Positions 1 to 5,870 of a DNA stretch of 9,875 bases are shown here, in pieces. The notes under the pieces were generated by a model that was not told where the DNA came from, searched no databases, and worked only from the letters and a program-made list of their open reading frames with translations. Both the position numbers and the translations under genes were made by a program. The DNA is from an uncultured Clostridia bacterium (GTDB lineage Bacteria > Bacillota > Clostridia > TANB77 > CAG-508): contig CALXAS010000051.1 in NCBI GenBank assembly GCA_944386315.1, positions 1-9,875 of the forward strand, in the 5' to 3' direction. Numbering within the stretch: the stretch's first letter is position 1; the number at the start of each line of letters is the position of its first letter.

Positions 1-1100
1 GTTGGGTCAAGTGGAAAATTTAGGCTATCTTCTATTAACTGTTTTTCTACGTGCATAGGCGTTTGAGAATTATATAAAAAATGACAAGAAGAAAAAATTT
101 TTTCTTGCAATAAATGGCTATCACAGTGGGAAGAATGACCAAGCCAAGATTGCAAACTTTGGTTTGCAATAGAAACATCTAGCTCATTTTTGGCATATAG
201 TTGGTTCCAAATTTTAACCTGTTTTTTAATCTTTTTCTTACAAGAAGTACGCAAAAGACGGTGCGTACAAAAAGTACGATAGCCACAAAAATTAACGCCC
301 ATTTTAGCTGGATAATAACGAGATTTTTCGTTTAAAAATAAATGTAAATGCTCATATAAAAAAAGAGCAATTTTTTGCAGATATTCGATACATTCTTGTT
401 TATTTTCTAATAAGAGAATAAAATCATCCATATAGCGAACATAATAAGGTAAGTGCAGTGTTCTTTTTACATATTGGTCTAACTCATTTAAATAGATATT
501 AGCAAAAAATTGGCTAGTATAATTACCAATGGGAATTCCTACCTTTTCATGAGGCAGACGTTTATCAAAAATAAGGAGTTTGGTAAAATCAATTAACTCT
601 TTATCAGACATTTGTTTTTGCAGAATATCAAATAAAATGTAAGGGTCAATACTATAAAAGAACTTGTGAATATCACATTTCAAAATCCAAAAATTACCCC
701 AGTTTCTTTGAGCAATACGCATATATTTTTGCACTTGCTCTACTGCTTTATGCGTACCTTTTTCTGGCAAACAAGCATAGGTAGTATCAATAAACTTAGG
801 GATAATATAGGGTTTAATAAATTCTTCCACATACCATTGATGTACAATACGGTCTTGATAAGGAAGGGCTTTAATTTCTCTTTTCTTAGGCTCATAAATA
901 ACAAAACTATAATAATTACCTAAATGATAGGTATGGTTTTTAATACGGTTAAGTAAGTTCATAATATTATTTTCTAGGTTAATTTCAAAACGAATGAGTT
1001 CGCTTTTATAAGTTTTATTGTTACGAGCCCTTTGGTGAGCAGCCATTAGTTTATCAAATGTTAAATTTTTGCGAAAGCAATTTTTTATCGTTTTTGGCAT
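1..1100 (-). CDS. DGR-type reverse transcriptase (3' end cut by window edge)
   Basis: RNA-directed DNA polymerase, 366 complete codons visible from ATG at 1100, C-terminus beyond position 1. Seen: an N-terminal fingers region with YQDRIVHQ (residues 81-88) and an EKGTHKAV segment (113-120); motif A KCDIHKFF with D143; GIPIGNYTSQ (188-197); and the catalytic YMDD at 223-226. These are followed by a thumb-like region (FCGYR at 271-275) and a SWLGHSSHCDSH segment (318-329). The IGN-x-TSQ form, in place of the QG-x-x-x-SP of retroviral and group II intron enzymes, is typical of reverse transcriptases of diversity-generating retroelements, which copy a template repeat with adenine mutagenesis into a variable repeat. 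No maturase domain is visible in the available part. The start overlaps the avd stop by 16 nt, implying translational coupling. A retron or group II intron origin is less likely because of this motif and the Avd neighbour. Confidence 0.9.
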   Translation of the reverse strand, partial: MPKTIKNCFRKNLTFDKLMAAHQRARNNKTYKSELIRFEINLENNIMNLLNRIKNHTYHLGNYYSFVIYEPKKREIKALPYQDRIVHQWYVEEFIKPYIIPKFIDTTYACLPEKGTHKAVEQVQKYMRIAQRNWGNFWILKCDIHKFFYSIDPYILFDILQKQMSDKELIDFTKLLIFDKRLPHEKVGIPIGNYTSQFFANIYLNELDQYVKRTLHLPYYVRYMDDFILLLENKQECIEYLQKIALFLYEHLHLFLNEKSRYYPAKMGVNFCGYRTFCTHRLLRTSCKKKIKKQVKIWNQLYAKNELDVSIANQSLQSWLGHSSHCDSHLLQEKIFSSCHFLYNSQTPMHVEKQLIEDSLNFPLDP

Positions 1101-1459
1101 GACTGTATCCAACCCCCTAACATATTACAAATGTTGGTTAAAATGGTAGTCCAAGCAGTATAGTTTTGCATAGAAATATAATGATATTTATAGGATAAGC
1201 GAACATAAACTTTTAATAAATCTAACTGAATGTCTAATTCGCTTAAGTAATGTAGCTTTTCCGATGTTTTATAAACTTTAATAGCATGCATTAACATGTT
1301 AAAACCAGCGTATAGAGCAGATTTTAATTCTTTTACTAAAGCAAAAGTTTCTGATTTGGGATACTTTCTCACTAAGTCATTGGTATAGTAAATCAGCTCT
1401 AGATATTTTTGATAAATAATTAAATGAGAACCTTGTTCTTTATTATTAGAATAATTCAA
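1085..1459 (-). CDS. avd: Avd-like four-helix-bundle DGR accessory protein
   Basis: A 124-aa, mostly helical protein of the Avd / S23-type four-helix-bundle family. In DGRs Avd forms a basic pentamer that binds the reverse transcriptase and template RNA and is needed for cDNA synthesis and retrohoming. Seen: IYQKYLELIYYTNDLVRKYPK near the N-terminus (about 15-35), a YISMQNYTAW segment and a closing LGGWIQS (about 114-120), which match the family pattern of a PK after helix 1 and a terminal GGWI. The start is TTG at 1459, giving a TTGA overlap with the TGA stop of the upstream MSL gene, with an AGAGG ribosome binding site upstream inside that gene. A 16-nt overlap with the reverse transcriptase follows. 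The family resembles a 23S rRNA intervening-sequence protein, but next to a DGR-type reverse transcriptase the Avd assignment is much more likely. Confidence 0.87.
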   Translation of the reverse strand: MNYSNNKEQGSHLIIYQKYLELIYYTNDLVRKYPKSETFALVKELKSALYAGFNMLMHAIKVYKTSEKLHYLSELDIQLDLLKVYVRLSYKYHYISMQNYTAWTTILTNICNMLGGWIQSCQKR

Positions 1460-1884
1460 TTTTTATTACCTCTTACTACTTCATTAAATTTATTTTGAAT
1501 TTCATATAGAAAATCATAAGATTCACTAATGGATAGAGTGTCAATATTCGTTTGGAGAATTTTATGAACAATTTGCCTGATAGATTCATTTTGCAGATAA
1601 GTTTGAGAAGAAAACGGGTCTTGACTGTCTGTAGATGCAATTTCCACATGATAGGGAGTGGAAGCTAACAGTTGCATGTACTTTTCGAGAGAATGAATAG
1701 GAAAACCACATTTTACAATATCTTCATTTAGCTTGCCTAGCTTTAAATCTAAAACTTGAGACATCTTTTTAGCATCTTCATCAACAAAGATAAAAAAAAT
1801 ACCGGATTTGAATAAATATAAAGTGTTATCCGTGTAGTCTTTACTATTTTTTAGCGATAGATATTTTTGATAGATTTTACTCAT
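1456..1884 (-). CDS. MutS domain I-like (MSL) DGR accessory protein
   Basis: A 142-aa protein resembling the mismatch-recognition domain I of MutS as a stand-alone unit. Seen: KIYQKYLSLK (3-12), then LYLFKSGIFFIFVDEDAKKM (22-41), which aligns with the MutS segment LLFRxGDFYELFxEDA, and a following LNEDIVKCGFP (52-62). Residues after about 75 are less recognisable and end in a helical stretch. In MutS the Phe-x-Glu triad contacts the mismatch; here the aligned residues are F30-F31-I32, so the Phe is kept but the Glu is replaced. MutS ATPase, clamp and lever domains are absent. From memory of the DGR literature, MutS-like proteins are reported as an accessory class in some DGRs; a role in handling the A-to-N mismatched heteroduplex is inference. 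ATG at 1884 has a strong AAAAGGAGGT ribosome binding site (1895-1904), and the gene leads the avd-RT operon. Confidence 0.72.
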   Translation of the reverse strand: MSKIYQKYLSLKNSKDYTDNTLYLFKSGIFFIFVDEDAKKMSQVLDLKLGKLNEDIVKCGFPIHSLEKYMQLLASTPYHVEIASTDSQDPFSSQTYLQNESIRQIVHKILQTNIDTLSISESYDFLYEIQNKFNEVVRGNKN

Positions 1885-1929
1885 GGAAAATATTACCTCC
1901 TTTTACAATAAATGTAAATATTATAAATA

Positions 1930-1958
1930 AATATACTATACAAAATTTTTGCTGTCAA
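1930..1958 (-). promoter_or_regulatory. Promoter of the MSL-avd-RT operon
   Basis: On the minus strand there is a perfect -35 TTGACA (1958-1953), a 17-nt spacer and a -10 TATATT (1935-1930). It lies about 46 nt before the MSL start codon. Between the -10 and the ribosome binding site is a 6-bp inverted repeat, TTTACA/TGTAAA (1902-1907 and 1913-1918), that abuts the Shine-Dalgarno sequence and could be an operator or a 5' leader hairpin. The promoter is strong by consensus, which suggests the retroelement genes can be expressed. Confidence 0.8.
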
Positions 1959-2070
1959 TAGGCAAAATAGATACAAATAGATAAGAAAAAATAAAGTAGA
2001 AATAGGATAAAATATGTCAAAATATGGAAAAAAGTGACGAATTAAAATGGGATAAATTTTAGAAAAAAGG

Positions 2071-2100
2071 TAGTATTTTATAGAAAGCCGTGTTATACTA
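2071..2100 (+). promoter_or_regulatory. Extended -10 promoter with possible operator for the TA operon
   Basis: TGTTATACT at 2091-2099 is an extended -10 element (TG-N-TATACT), about 32 nt before the ATG at 2132. No good -35 hexamer exists at the right distance, which is acceptable for an extended -10 promoter. The -10 lies within an inverted repeat, TAGTAT (2071-2076) and ATACTA (2095-2100), whose arms are 18 nt apart. This is the kind of site an autoregulating antitoxin could bind, but six-base AT-rich arms can arise by chance. Confidence 0.5.
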
Positions 2101-2131
2101 TTACTAGAAAATTTTAAGAAAGGAGTTTTAT

Positions 2132-2323
2132 ATGTCAGAAATAAGAGAAAAATTTATTACAGTGCTAGAATCTTTACCGTATGATTTAGATAAAGAAGTA
2201 CTAAAACGAGACACAAAAGATATTTTGCAAGAGATAACGCAGAAATATGTGGATATGTATGGTACCGCAGATTTGTCAGAGGAAGATAAGGAATGCATAC
2301 AATCCTTTATTGGAAAAATTTGA
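2132..2323 (+). CDS. 63-aa protein of unknown function, first gene of TA operon
   Basis: I do not recognise this protein. It is small, acidic and predicted mostly helical, with no membrane segment or cysteine-metal motif. It begins with MSEIREKF and has a central charged helix around VLKRDTKDILQEITQKY (23-39). A clear AAAGGAG ribosome binding site (2119-2125) sits 6 nt before the ATG, so it is probably translated. It ends 17 nt before the start of the antitoxin gene and therefore very likely shares its transcript. It could be a third component (for example a regulator) of the toxin-antitoxin operon, or an unrelated leader gene; nothing in the sequence decides this. Confidence 0.6.
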   Translation: MSEIREKFITVLESLPYDLDKEVLKRDTKDILQEITQKYVDMYGTADLSEEDKECIQSFIGKI

Positions 2324-2340
2324 ATTGGGAAAGGAAAGTG

Positions 2341-2568
2341 ATGGATATGAGTATACCAAAAGAAAATATACCAATGAAAAAAATAGTGGAACTCCTAAAA
2401 AAATCAGAAGATGATGGAACTTTCTATGGCTCTATTTACAATTTGTACGTCCTAATAGGGGTTGCAAAAGGTGTTGATGACATTAGAAATGGAAGAGGAG
2501 TAACTTTAGAAGAATTTAATAAAGAAATGGAGGAATTGAATGAAAGTTATAGTAGACAATTCGGCTAA
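2341..2568 (+). CDS. Putative antitoxin of RelE/ParE-type pair
   Basis: A 75-aa protein immediately upstream of, and overlapping, a RelE/ParE-fold toxin gene. Such partners bind and neutralise the toxin and often repress the operon. Visible features are an N-terminal helix (MKKIVELLKK, about 12-21), a hydrophobic centre (YNLYVLIGVAKGV) and DIRNGRGVTLEEFNKEMEEL, a segment like the C-terminal toxin-wrapping helix of RelB/Phd-like antitoxins (G-x-G-x-T-L-E-E). No obvious ribbon-helix-helix or helix-turn-helix DNA-binding domain is visible. I chose ATG 2341 because AAAGGA (2330-2335) lies 5 nt upstream; an in-frame upstream ATG at 2293 lies inside the preceding gene and lacks such a site. ATG 2347 is an alternative. 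The gene overlaps the toxin start by 29 nt, fitting coupled translation. Confidence 0.65.
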   Translation: MDMSIPKENIPMKKIVELLKKSEDDGTFYGSIYNLYVLIGVAKGVDDIRNGRGVTLEEFNKEMEELNESYSRQFG

Positions 2569-2884
2569 AGAAAGTATCTTAAACATATTTTCATATAATT
2601 TAAGATACTCCATTAAAAATGCTATTGAAACGAATGTTGATATTCAAATGCATATTAATCATTTAGCTGACTTTCCATATACGGGAAGGTATGTACCAGA
2701 AATAGAGGACAAACATTTTAGAGAAATTATTTATAAAAAAACTAGACAATCTTGTTATAGAATAATGTATTACACTTCAGAGAAGAGTAATACAGTTTAT
2801 GTACTTAATGTACTGAATAGTAAACAAGATTTTAATAAATTCTTAAAATTACATAATTATTTTAAAAATTATTTTAGATTTTAA
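2540..2884 (+). CDS. RelE/ParE superfamily toxin
   Basis: A 114-aa basic protein with the RelE/ParE fold pattern: an N-terminal strand MKVIVD, a helical pair with IQMHINHLADFP (about 35-46), then TGRYVPEI (about 48-55), FREIIYKK and CYRIMYY, with a closing strand VYVLNVLNSKQDF. The FP-x-x-GR-x-VPE to YRI-x-Y layout is characteristic of ParE-like toxins. Members either poison gyrase (ParE) or cut mRNA on ribosomes (RelE); the sequence does not tell which. The C-terminus, rich in Phe, Lys and Asn, is slightly long for the family. GGAGG at 2529-2533 lies 6 nt before the ATG inside the antitoxin gene. The pair may be an addiction module acquired together with the neighbouring retroelement, which is inference. 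Confidence 0.8.
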   Translation: MKVIVDNSAKESILNIFSYNLRYSIKNAIETNVDIQMHINHLADFPYTGRYVPEIEDKHFREIIYKKTRQSCYRIMYYTSEKSNTVYVLNVLNSKQDFNKFLKLHNYFKNYFRF

Positions 2885-2939
2885 ATTCAATTATTTTTAA
2901 TTCTTTTACATAATCACCAAATGAATAGATATATGTTTC

Positions 2940-2968
2940 TTGCAATTACTCAAAAAATAAGATAGAAT
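2940..2968 (+). promoter_or_regulatory. Candidate promoter for cca
   Basis: TTGCAA (2940-2945), a 17-nt spacer and TAGAAT (2963-2968) form a reasonable sigma-A-type promoter 66 nt upstream of the cca start. The match to consensus is 4 of 6 in the -35 and 5 of 6 in the -10. The remainder of the 2885-3033 gap, downstream of the toxin gene, is AT-rich and shows no convincing terminator for the toxin operon. Confidence 0.5.
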
Positions 2969-2987
2969 GGTGCAAAATAACATAGTG

Positions 2988-3022
2988 TTATGCAATTTAA
3001 AGAACGTCCCTAAATTGCATAA
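2988..3022 (+). repeat. Hairpin with conserved core directly before cca Shine-Dalgarno
   Basis: A perfect 12-bp stem is formed by TTATGCAATTTA (2988-2999) and TAAATTGCATAA (3011-3022), with an 11-nt loop AAGAACGTCCC. The stem ends exactly one base before the AAGGAG ribosome binding site (3023-3028) of cca. No U-tract follows on either strand, so it is not a standard intrinsic terminator. The core, read on the minus strand, is TTTAGGGACGTTCTTTAAA, which matches the core of the hairpin after mazF at 17 of 19 positions. It could be a regulatory leader hairpin or a member of a dispersed palindromic repeat family. Confidence 0.7.
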
Positions 3023-3033
3023 AAGGAGAAGGT

Positions 3034-4269
3034 ATGGAAACAGAAGAAATCGCTGAGAAAATTCAAAAAGCAGGAGGAAAATTGTATCGTGTAGGAGGAG
3101 CCTTAAGGGATAGATTATTAGGCTTGCCAGTTCATGACGAAGATTTTTGTGTAACAGGAATCACAACACAAGAATTTGAAAGCATTTTTCCACAAGCTAT
3201 TTTGAGAGGAAAGAGCTTTGCCGTGTATGATTTAGAGGGAAAAGAAATAGCTTTTGCCAGAAAAGAGAAAAAAACAGGGCAAGGGCATAAAGAATTTGGT
3301 ATTGAAACATCTCCCCATATTAGTATTGAAGAAGACTTAGCAAGAAGAGATATTACCATAAATGCCATGGCAGAAGAGGTACTTACAAAACAATGGATAG
3401 ACCCTTTTGGAGGGAAAAAAGACTTGCAAGATAAAAAAATTAGAGCTGTTTCAAAAGCTTTTAGAGAGGATCCTTTAAGAGTTTACAGAGTAGCAAGATT
3501 TGCAGCAATGTTAGAGTTTACTGTGGAAAAAGAAACCATACAATTGATGAAAAGCTTAAAACAGGAATTATATACTTTATCTGCAGAAAGAGTGTTTCAT
3601 GAATTGGAGAAGGCTTTAAAAACAAGTAAACCTTCTTTATTTTTCCGAGTATTACAAGAAGCAAATGTGTTAGAAGTACATTTTAAAGAAATCTATGATT
3701 TAATTGGTAGTTTGCAACCTAAAGAATATCATCCAGAAGGAGATAGTTTTGAGCATACCATGCAGGTGGTAGATAAAAGCACATTATTAACAAACGACTT
3801 AAAAGTTAGATTTAGCTGTTTAGTACATGATTTAGGAAAAGGTGTTACCCCAAAAGAAATGCAACCTCATCATTATGGACATGACGAAAAAGGGGTGGCA
3901 TTGGTAGGAAATTTAGGAAAAAGATTAAAAATCCCCAAACTATGGATAAAATGTGGAAAAGTGGCTGCAAAAGAACATATGAAAGGAGGAATTTTTTCCA
4001 AAATGACACCTGCCAAACAGGTAGATTTTATTACTAGAGTAGCAAAATCTCCACTAGGATTAGAAGGAATGAAAATAGTGGTGATGTGTGATAAAGCAAG
4101 AAATACAGCATCTTTTCCAACAGATATTGTATTTGATAGTTTGGGAAAAGAAATGTTGCAAACCGTAACCGGAAAAACAGTGCAAGAAAAATATGGAGAA
4201 GAACAAGGGGAAAAAATAGCAGAACTTTTGAGAATGGATAGGATAAGTTGGTTAAAACAAAAAAAATGA
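3034..4269 (+). CDS. cca: CCA tRNA nucleotidyltransferase with HD domain
   Basis: 411 aa, close to the length of HD-containing CCA enzymes of the E. coli type. It adds or repairs the 3'-terminal CCA of tRNAs from CTP and ATP in the cytoplasm. Seen: the nucleotidyltransferase signature YRVGGALRDRLLG (18-30) followed by D35-x-D37 metal ligands; LARRDITINAMA (102-113) for nucleotide selection; EDPLRVYRVARFAA (145-158), the class II tRNA nucleotidyltransferase motif; and an HD phosphohydrolase domain with YHPEGDSFEHT (232-242), VHDLGKG (264-270, H265-D266) and PHHYGHD (278-284). The HD domain gives phosphatase/phosphodiesterase activity in E. coli Cca; here this is predicted. A poly(A) polymerase of the same fold is the main alternative. 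AAGGAG lies 5 nt before the ATG, with a hairpin abutting it. The gene is followed by a separate promoter, so it is probably its own transcription unit. Confidence 0.92.
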   Translation: METEEIAEKIQKAGGKLYRVGGALRDRLLGLPVHDEDFCVTGITTQEFESIFPQAILRGKSFAVYDLEGKEIAFARKEKKTGQGHKEFGIETSPHISIEEDLARRDITINAMAEEVLTKQWIDPFGGKKDLQDKKIRAVSKAFREDPLRVYRVARFAAMLEFTVEKETIQLMKSLKQELYTLSAERVFHELEKALKTSKPSLFFRVLQEANVLEVHFKEIYDLIGSLQPKEYHPEGDSFEHTMQVVDKSTLLTNDLKVRFSCLVHDLGKGVTPKEMQPHHYGHDEKGVALVGNLGKRLKIPKLWIKCGKVAAKEHMKGGIFSKMTPAKQVDFITRVAKSPLGLEGMKIVVMCDKARNTASFPTDIVFDSLGKEMLQTVTGKTVQEKYGEEQGEKIAELLRMDRISWLKQKK

Positions 4270-4294
4270 AATTTCTTTTTTTCGTGTGCAAACA

Positions 4295-4323
4295 TTGACT
4301 TTTTCGAGATTTCCGTATATGAT
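4295..4323 (+). promoter_or_regulatory. Promoter of the minD-minE-rodA-dusB operon
   Basis: TTGACT (4295-4300), a 17-nt spacer and TATGAT (4318-4323) match the sigma-A consensus at 5 of 6 bases in each hexamer. The promoter lies 81 nt upstream of the minD start at 4405. The genes downstream all run on the plus strand with gaps of 9 to 68 nt, so this may drive the whole block to the terminator after mazF. Confidence 0.78.
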
Positions 4324-4404
4324 ATATGTATTAAAAATATGCATTTTTATAGAAAATAAAAAGATATGCAAAAAGAACCAAAAACCGTTCAAGGAGGAAA
4401 AAAT

Positions 4405-5199
4405 ATGGGTGAGGTTATAGTAATAACATCTGGAAAGGGTGGCGTTGGAAAAACAACTACAACAGCCAATTTAGGTTCTGCTTTAGCACTAAGAGGAAAA
4501 AAAGTAGTGTTAGTAGATACAGATATTGGGCTTCGTAATTTAGATGTTGTTATGGGACTTGAAAATAGAATTGTTTATGACATCGTAGATGTTGTAGAAG
4601 AAAAATGCAAATTAAGACAAGCTCTCATAAAGGACAAACGTTTTAACGAGTTATTCCTACTTCCAGCAGCGCAAACAAGGGATAAAAGTGCAGTAAATGA
4701 AGAACAAATGATAGAACTAACCAAAAAACTAAAAGAAGAATTTGATTATATTCTAGTAGATTGCCCAGCAGGAATTGAGCAAGGTTTTAAAAATGCAGTA
4801 GCAGGAGCTGATAGAGCCATTGTTGTAACAACAGCAGAAATATCTGCTATTCGTGATGCAGATAGAATTATTGGTTTATTAGAAGCTTCTGAAATTAAAA
4901 ATCCAGAATTAGTCATTAACCGTTTACGTCCTAATATGGTAAAAAAAGGCGAAATGATGGATGTAGAAGATATTGTAGATTTATTATCTATAGATTTAAT
5001 TGGTGTAGTACCAGATGATGAGTATATTATTACACAAACCAATAAAGGAGAACATGTTACATCTAATCATAAGGCTCCTTCTGGGAAGGCGTATACAGAA
5101 ATTGCAAGAAGAATATTAGGAGAAAATGTAGAAATAACCATTCCTGGAAGAGAAAAAGGGTTCATGGCAAAAATCAAAAGAATTTTCTCTAAAAAATAA
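4405..5199 (+). CDS. minD: Septum site-determining ATPase MinD
   Basis: 264 aa, near the usual MinD length. It is a dimerising ATPase that binds the membrane when ATP-bound and, with MinE, positions the division septum. Seen: the deviant Walker A SGKGGVGKTT (9-18) with signature K11 and K16; switch I DTDIGLRNLD (38-47); Walker B ILVDCPAG (116-123, D119); and the C-terminal amphipathic membrane-targeting helix KGFMAKIKRIFSKK (251-264). I chose ATG 4405 because AAGGAGG (4391-4397) lies 7 nt upstream and the protein then begins in the normal MinD way. An in-frame ATG at 4366 would add 13 residues and has no such site. No minC lies upstream, where many clostridia have it; cca is there instead. 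minE follows after 27 nt. Confidence 0.95.
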   Translation: MGEVIVITSGKGGVGKTTTTANLGSALALRGKKVVLVDTDIGLRNLDVVMGLENRIVYDIVDVVEEKCKLRQALIKDKRFNELFLLPAAQTRDKSAVNEEQMIELTKKLKEEFDYILVDCPAGIEQGFKNAVAGADRAIVVTTAEISAIRDADRIIGLLEASEIKNPELVINRLRPNMVKKGEMMDVEDIVDLLSIDLIGVVPDDEYIITQTNKGEHVTSNHKAPSGKAYTEIARRILGENVEITIPGREKGFMAKIKRIFSKK

Positions 5200-5226
5200 G
5201 AAAAAATCAAAAGTGGAGGAAATAGG

Positions 5227-5802
5227 ATGTTCGAGAGTATCACAAAATTTTTTAAGAAATTTACGAAGCAAAAAGAAGCAGATTCTAAAGATACAGCAAA
5301 AGAAAGATTACATTTAGTATTAATGCAAGATAGAGCCAATGTTTCTGCTGATTTCTTAGAATTAATGAGACAAGAAATTATAGAAGTAATCAAAAAATAT
5401 GTAGACGCAGATGAAAGTGCCATAGATGTAAAGCTAATTAATAAAACAAATAGTGATGGTACAATTGGTGCACCTGCCCTTTATGCTAATATTCCTATTG
5501 TTAGTATTAAAGATGAATCCAGAAAAATAACAATACCAAAGCAAGAAAATAAAGAAAAAGAAGAAAACATGCAAAAAGAAAAAATTCAAGAGGAAGTAAA
5601 AAAGGCAGAAGAAGTGATTGAAAAAGCAGAACAATTAGAACAAAAAGAAAATGCCGATGAAGGAACACAAGAGGAGAATACAGCAGTGGAAGAAAACAAG
5701 GAAGAAGCAAGCACAGAGGAAACAGAAAAAGAAACGGCAAAAAGTGAAAAGAAAATAGAAGACCAATTAGAAACAAAAGAAAATGAAAAAGCAGAAGCTT
5801 AA
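5227..5802 (+). CDS. minE: MinE with long charged C-terminal tail
   Basis: 191 aa, about twice the usual MinE length of 80-95. MinE stimulates MinD ATPase and drives its release from the membrane, giving pole-to-pole oscillation or gradients. Seen: an N-terminal amphipathic membrane-binding stretch (MFESITKFFKKF, 1-12); the MinD-binding segment AKERLHLVLMQDRA (24-37); and the dimer/topological-specificity region to about residue 96 (ELMRQEIIEVIKKYV, DESAIDVKL, ALYANIPIVSI). After about residue 100 comes a low-complexity Glu/Lys/Gln/Ala-rich tail of roughly 90 residues, likely disordered or coiled-coil, with no match I know. The tail is in frame with no break, so the gene looks intact. GGAGGA (5215-5220) precedes the ATG. 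Confidence 0.92.
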   Translation: MFESITKFFKKFTKQKEADSKDTAKERLHLVLMQDRANVSADFLELMRQEIIEVIKKYVDADESAIDVKLINKTNSDGTIGAPALYANIPIVSIKDESRKITIPKQENKEKEENMQKEKIQEEVKKAEEVIEKAEQLEQKENADEGTQEENTAVEENKEEASTEETEKETAKSEKKIEDQLETKENEKAEA

Positions 5803-5870
5803 AGAAAGCAAGAATAGCCAATTCTTTTCCAACCAAAGTTTGTACTTTTAGAGAAGAAAGGATAGGAATC

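Larger units (their letters stand above)
1885..2131. other. Divergent intergenic region between DGR operon and TA operon
   Basis: This 247-bp, very AT-rich gap separates the leftward retroelement operon from the rightward 63-aa/toxin-antitoxin operon. It holds one promoter for each direction and both ribosome binding sites. I looked for a DGR template repeat here (a roughly 100-nt coding-like, adenine-rich stretch matching a lectin-fold gene end) and saw nothing that can be supported. No tRNA or other structured RNA was recognised. Confidence 0.6.

Noticed and set aside
89..106. 18-bp palindrome made of A and T runs
   Set aside because: It arises from Lys/Ile/Phe codons in the RT gene and is almost entirely A/T, so chance is the simplest explanation.
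666..923. Plus-strand reading frame of 85 codons inside the RT region
   Set aside because: It lies opposite the RT gene, which has all family motifs; the plus-strand product has no recognisable features and no ribosome binding site.
1..1100. Group II intron or retron origin of the reverse transcriptase
   Set aside because: The IGN-x-TSQ motif, lack of a visible maturase domain and the Avd-like partner fit a DGR better; no intron or msr/msd RNA structure was seen.
1885..2131. Possible DGR template repeat in the divergent intergenic region
   Set aside because: No coding-like stretch and no similarity to any other part of the window is evident; the region is explained by promoters and leaders.
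4258..4282. A-tract/T-tract with GAAATTTC after cca as a possible terminator
   Set aside because: The potential stem is nearly all A-T and leaves no real loop, so a terminator cannot be supported although a U-rich run is present.
5810..5826. Small hairpin (6-bp stem AAGAAT/ATTCTT) between minE and rodA
   Set aside because: The stem is short and AT-rich with only a short T stretch after it; it is too weak to call a terminator, and rodA would need its own promoter.
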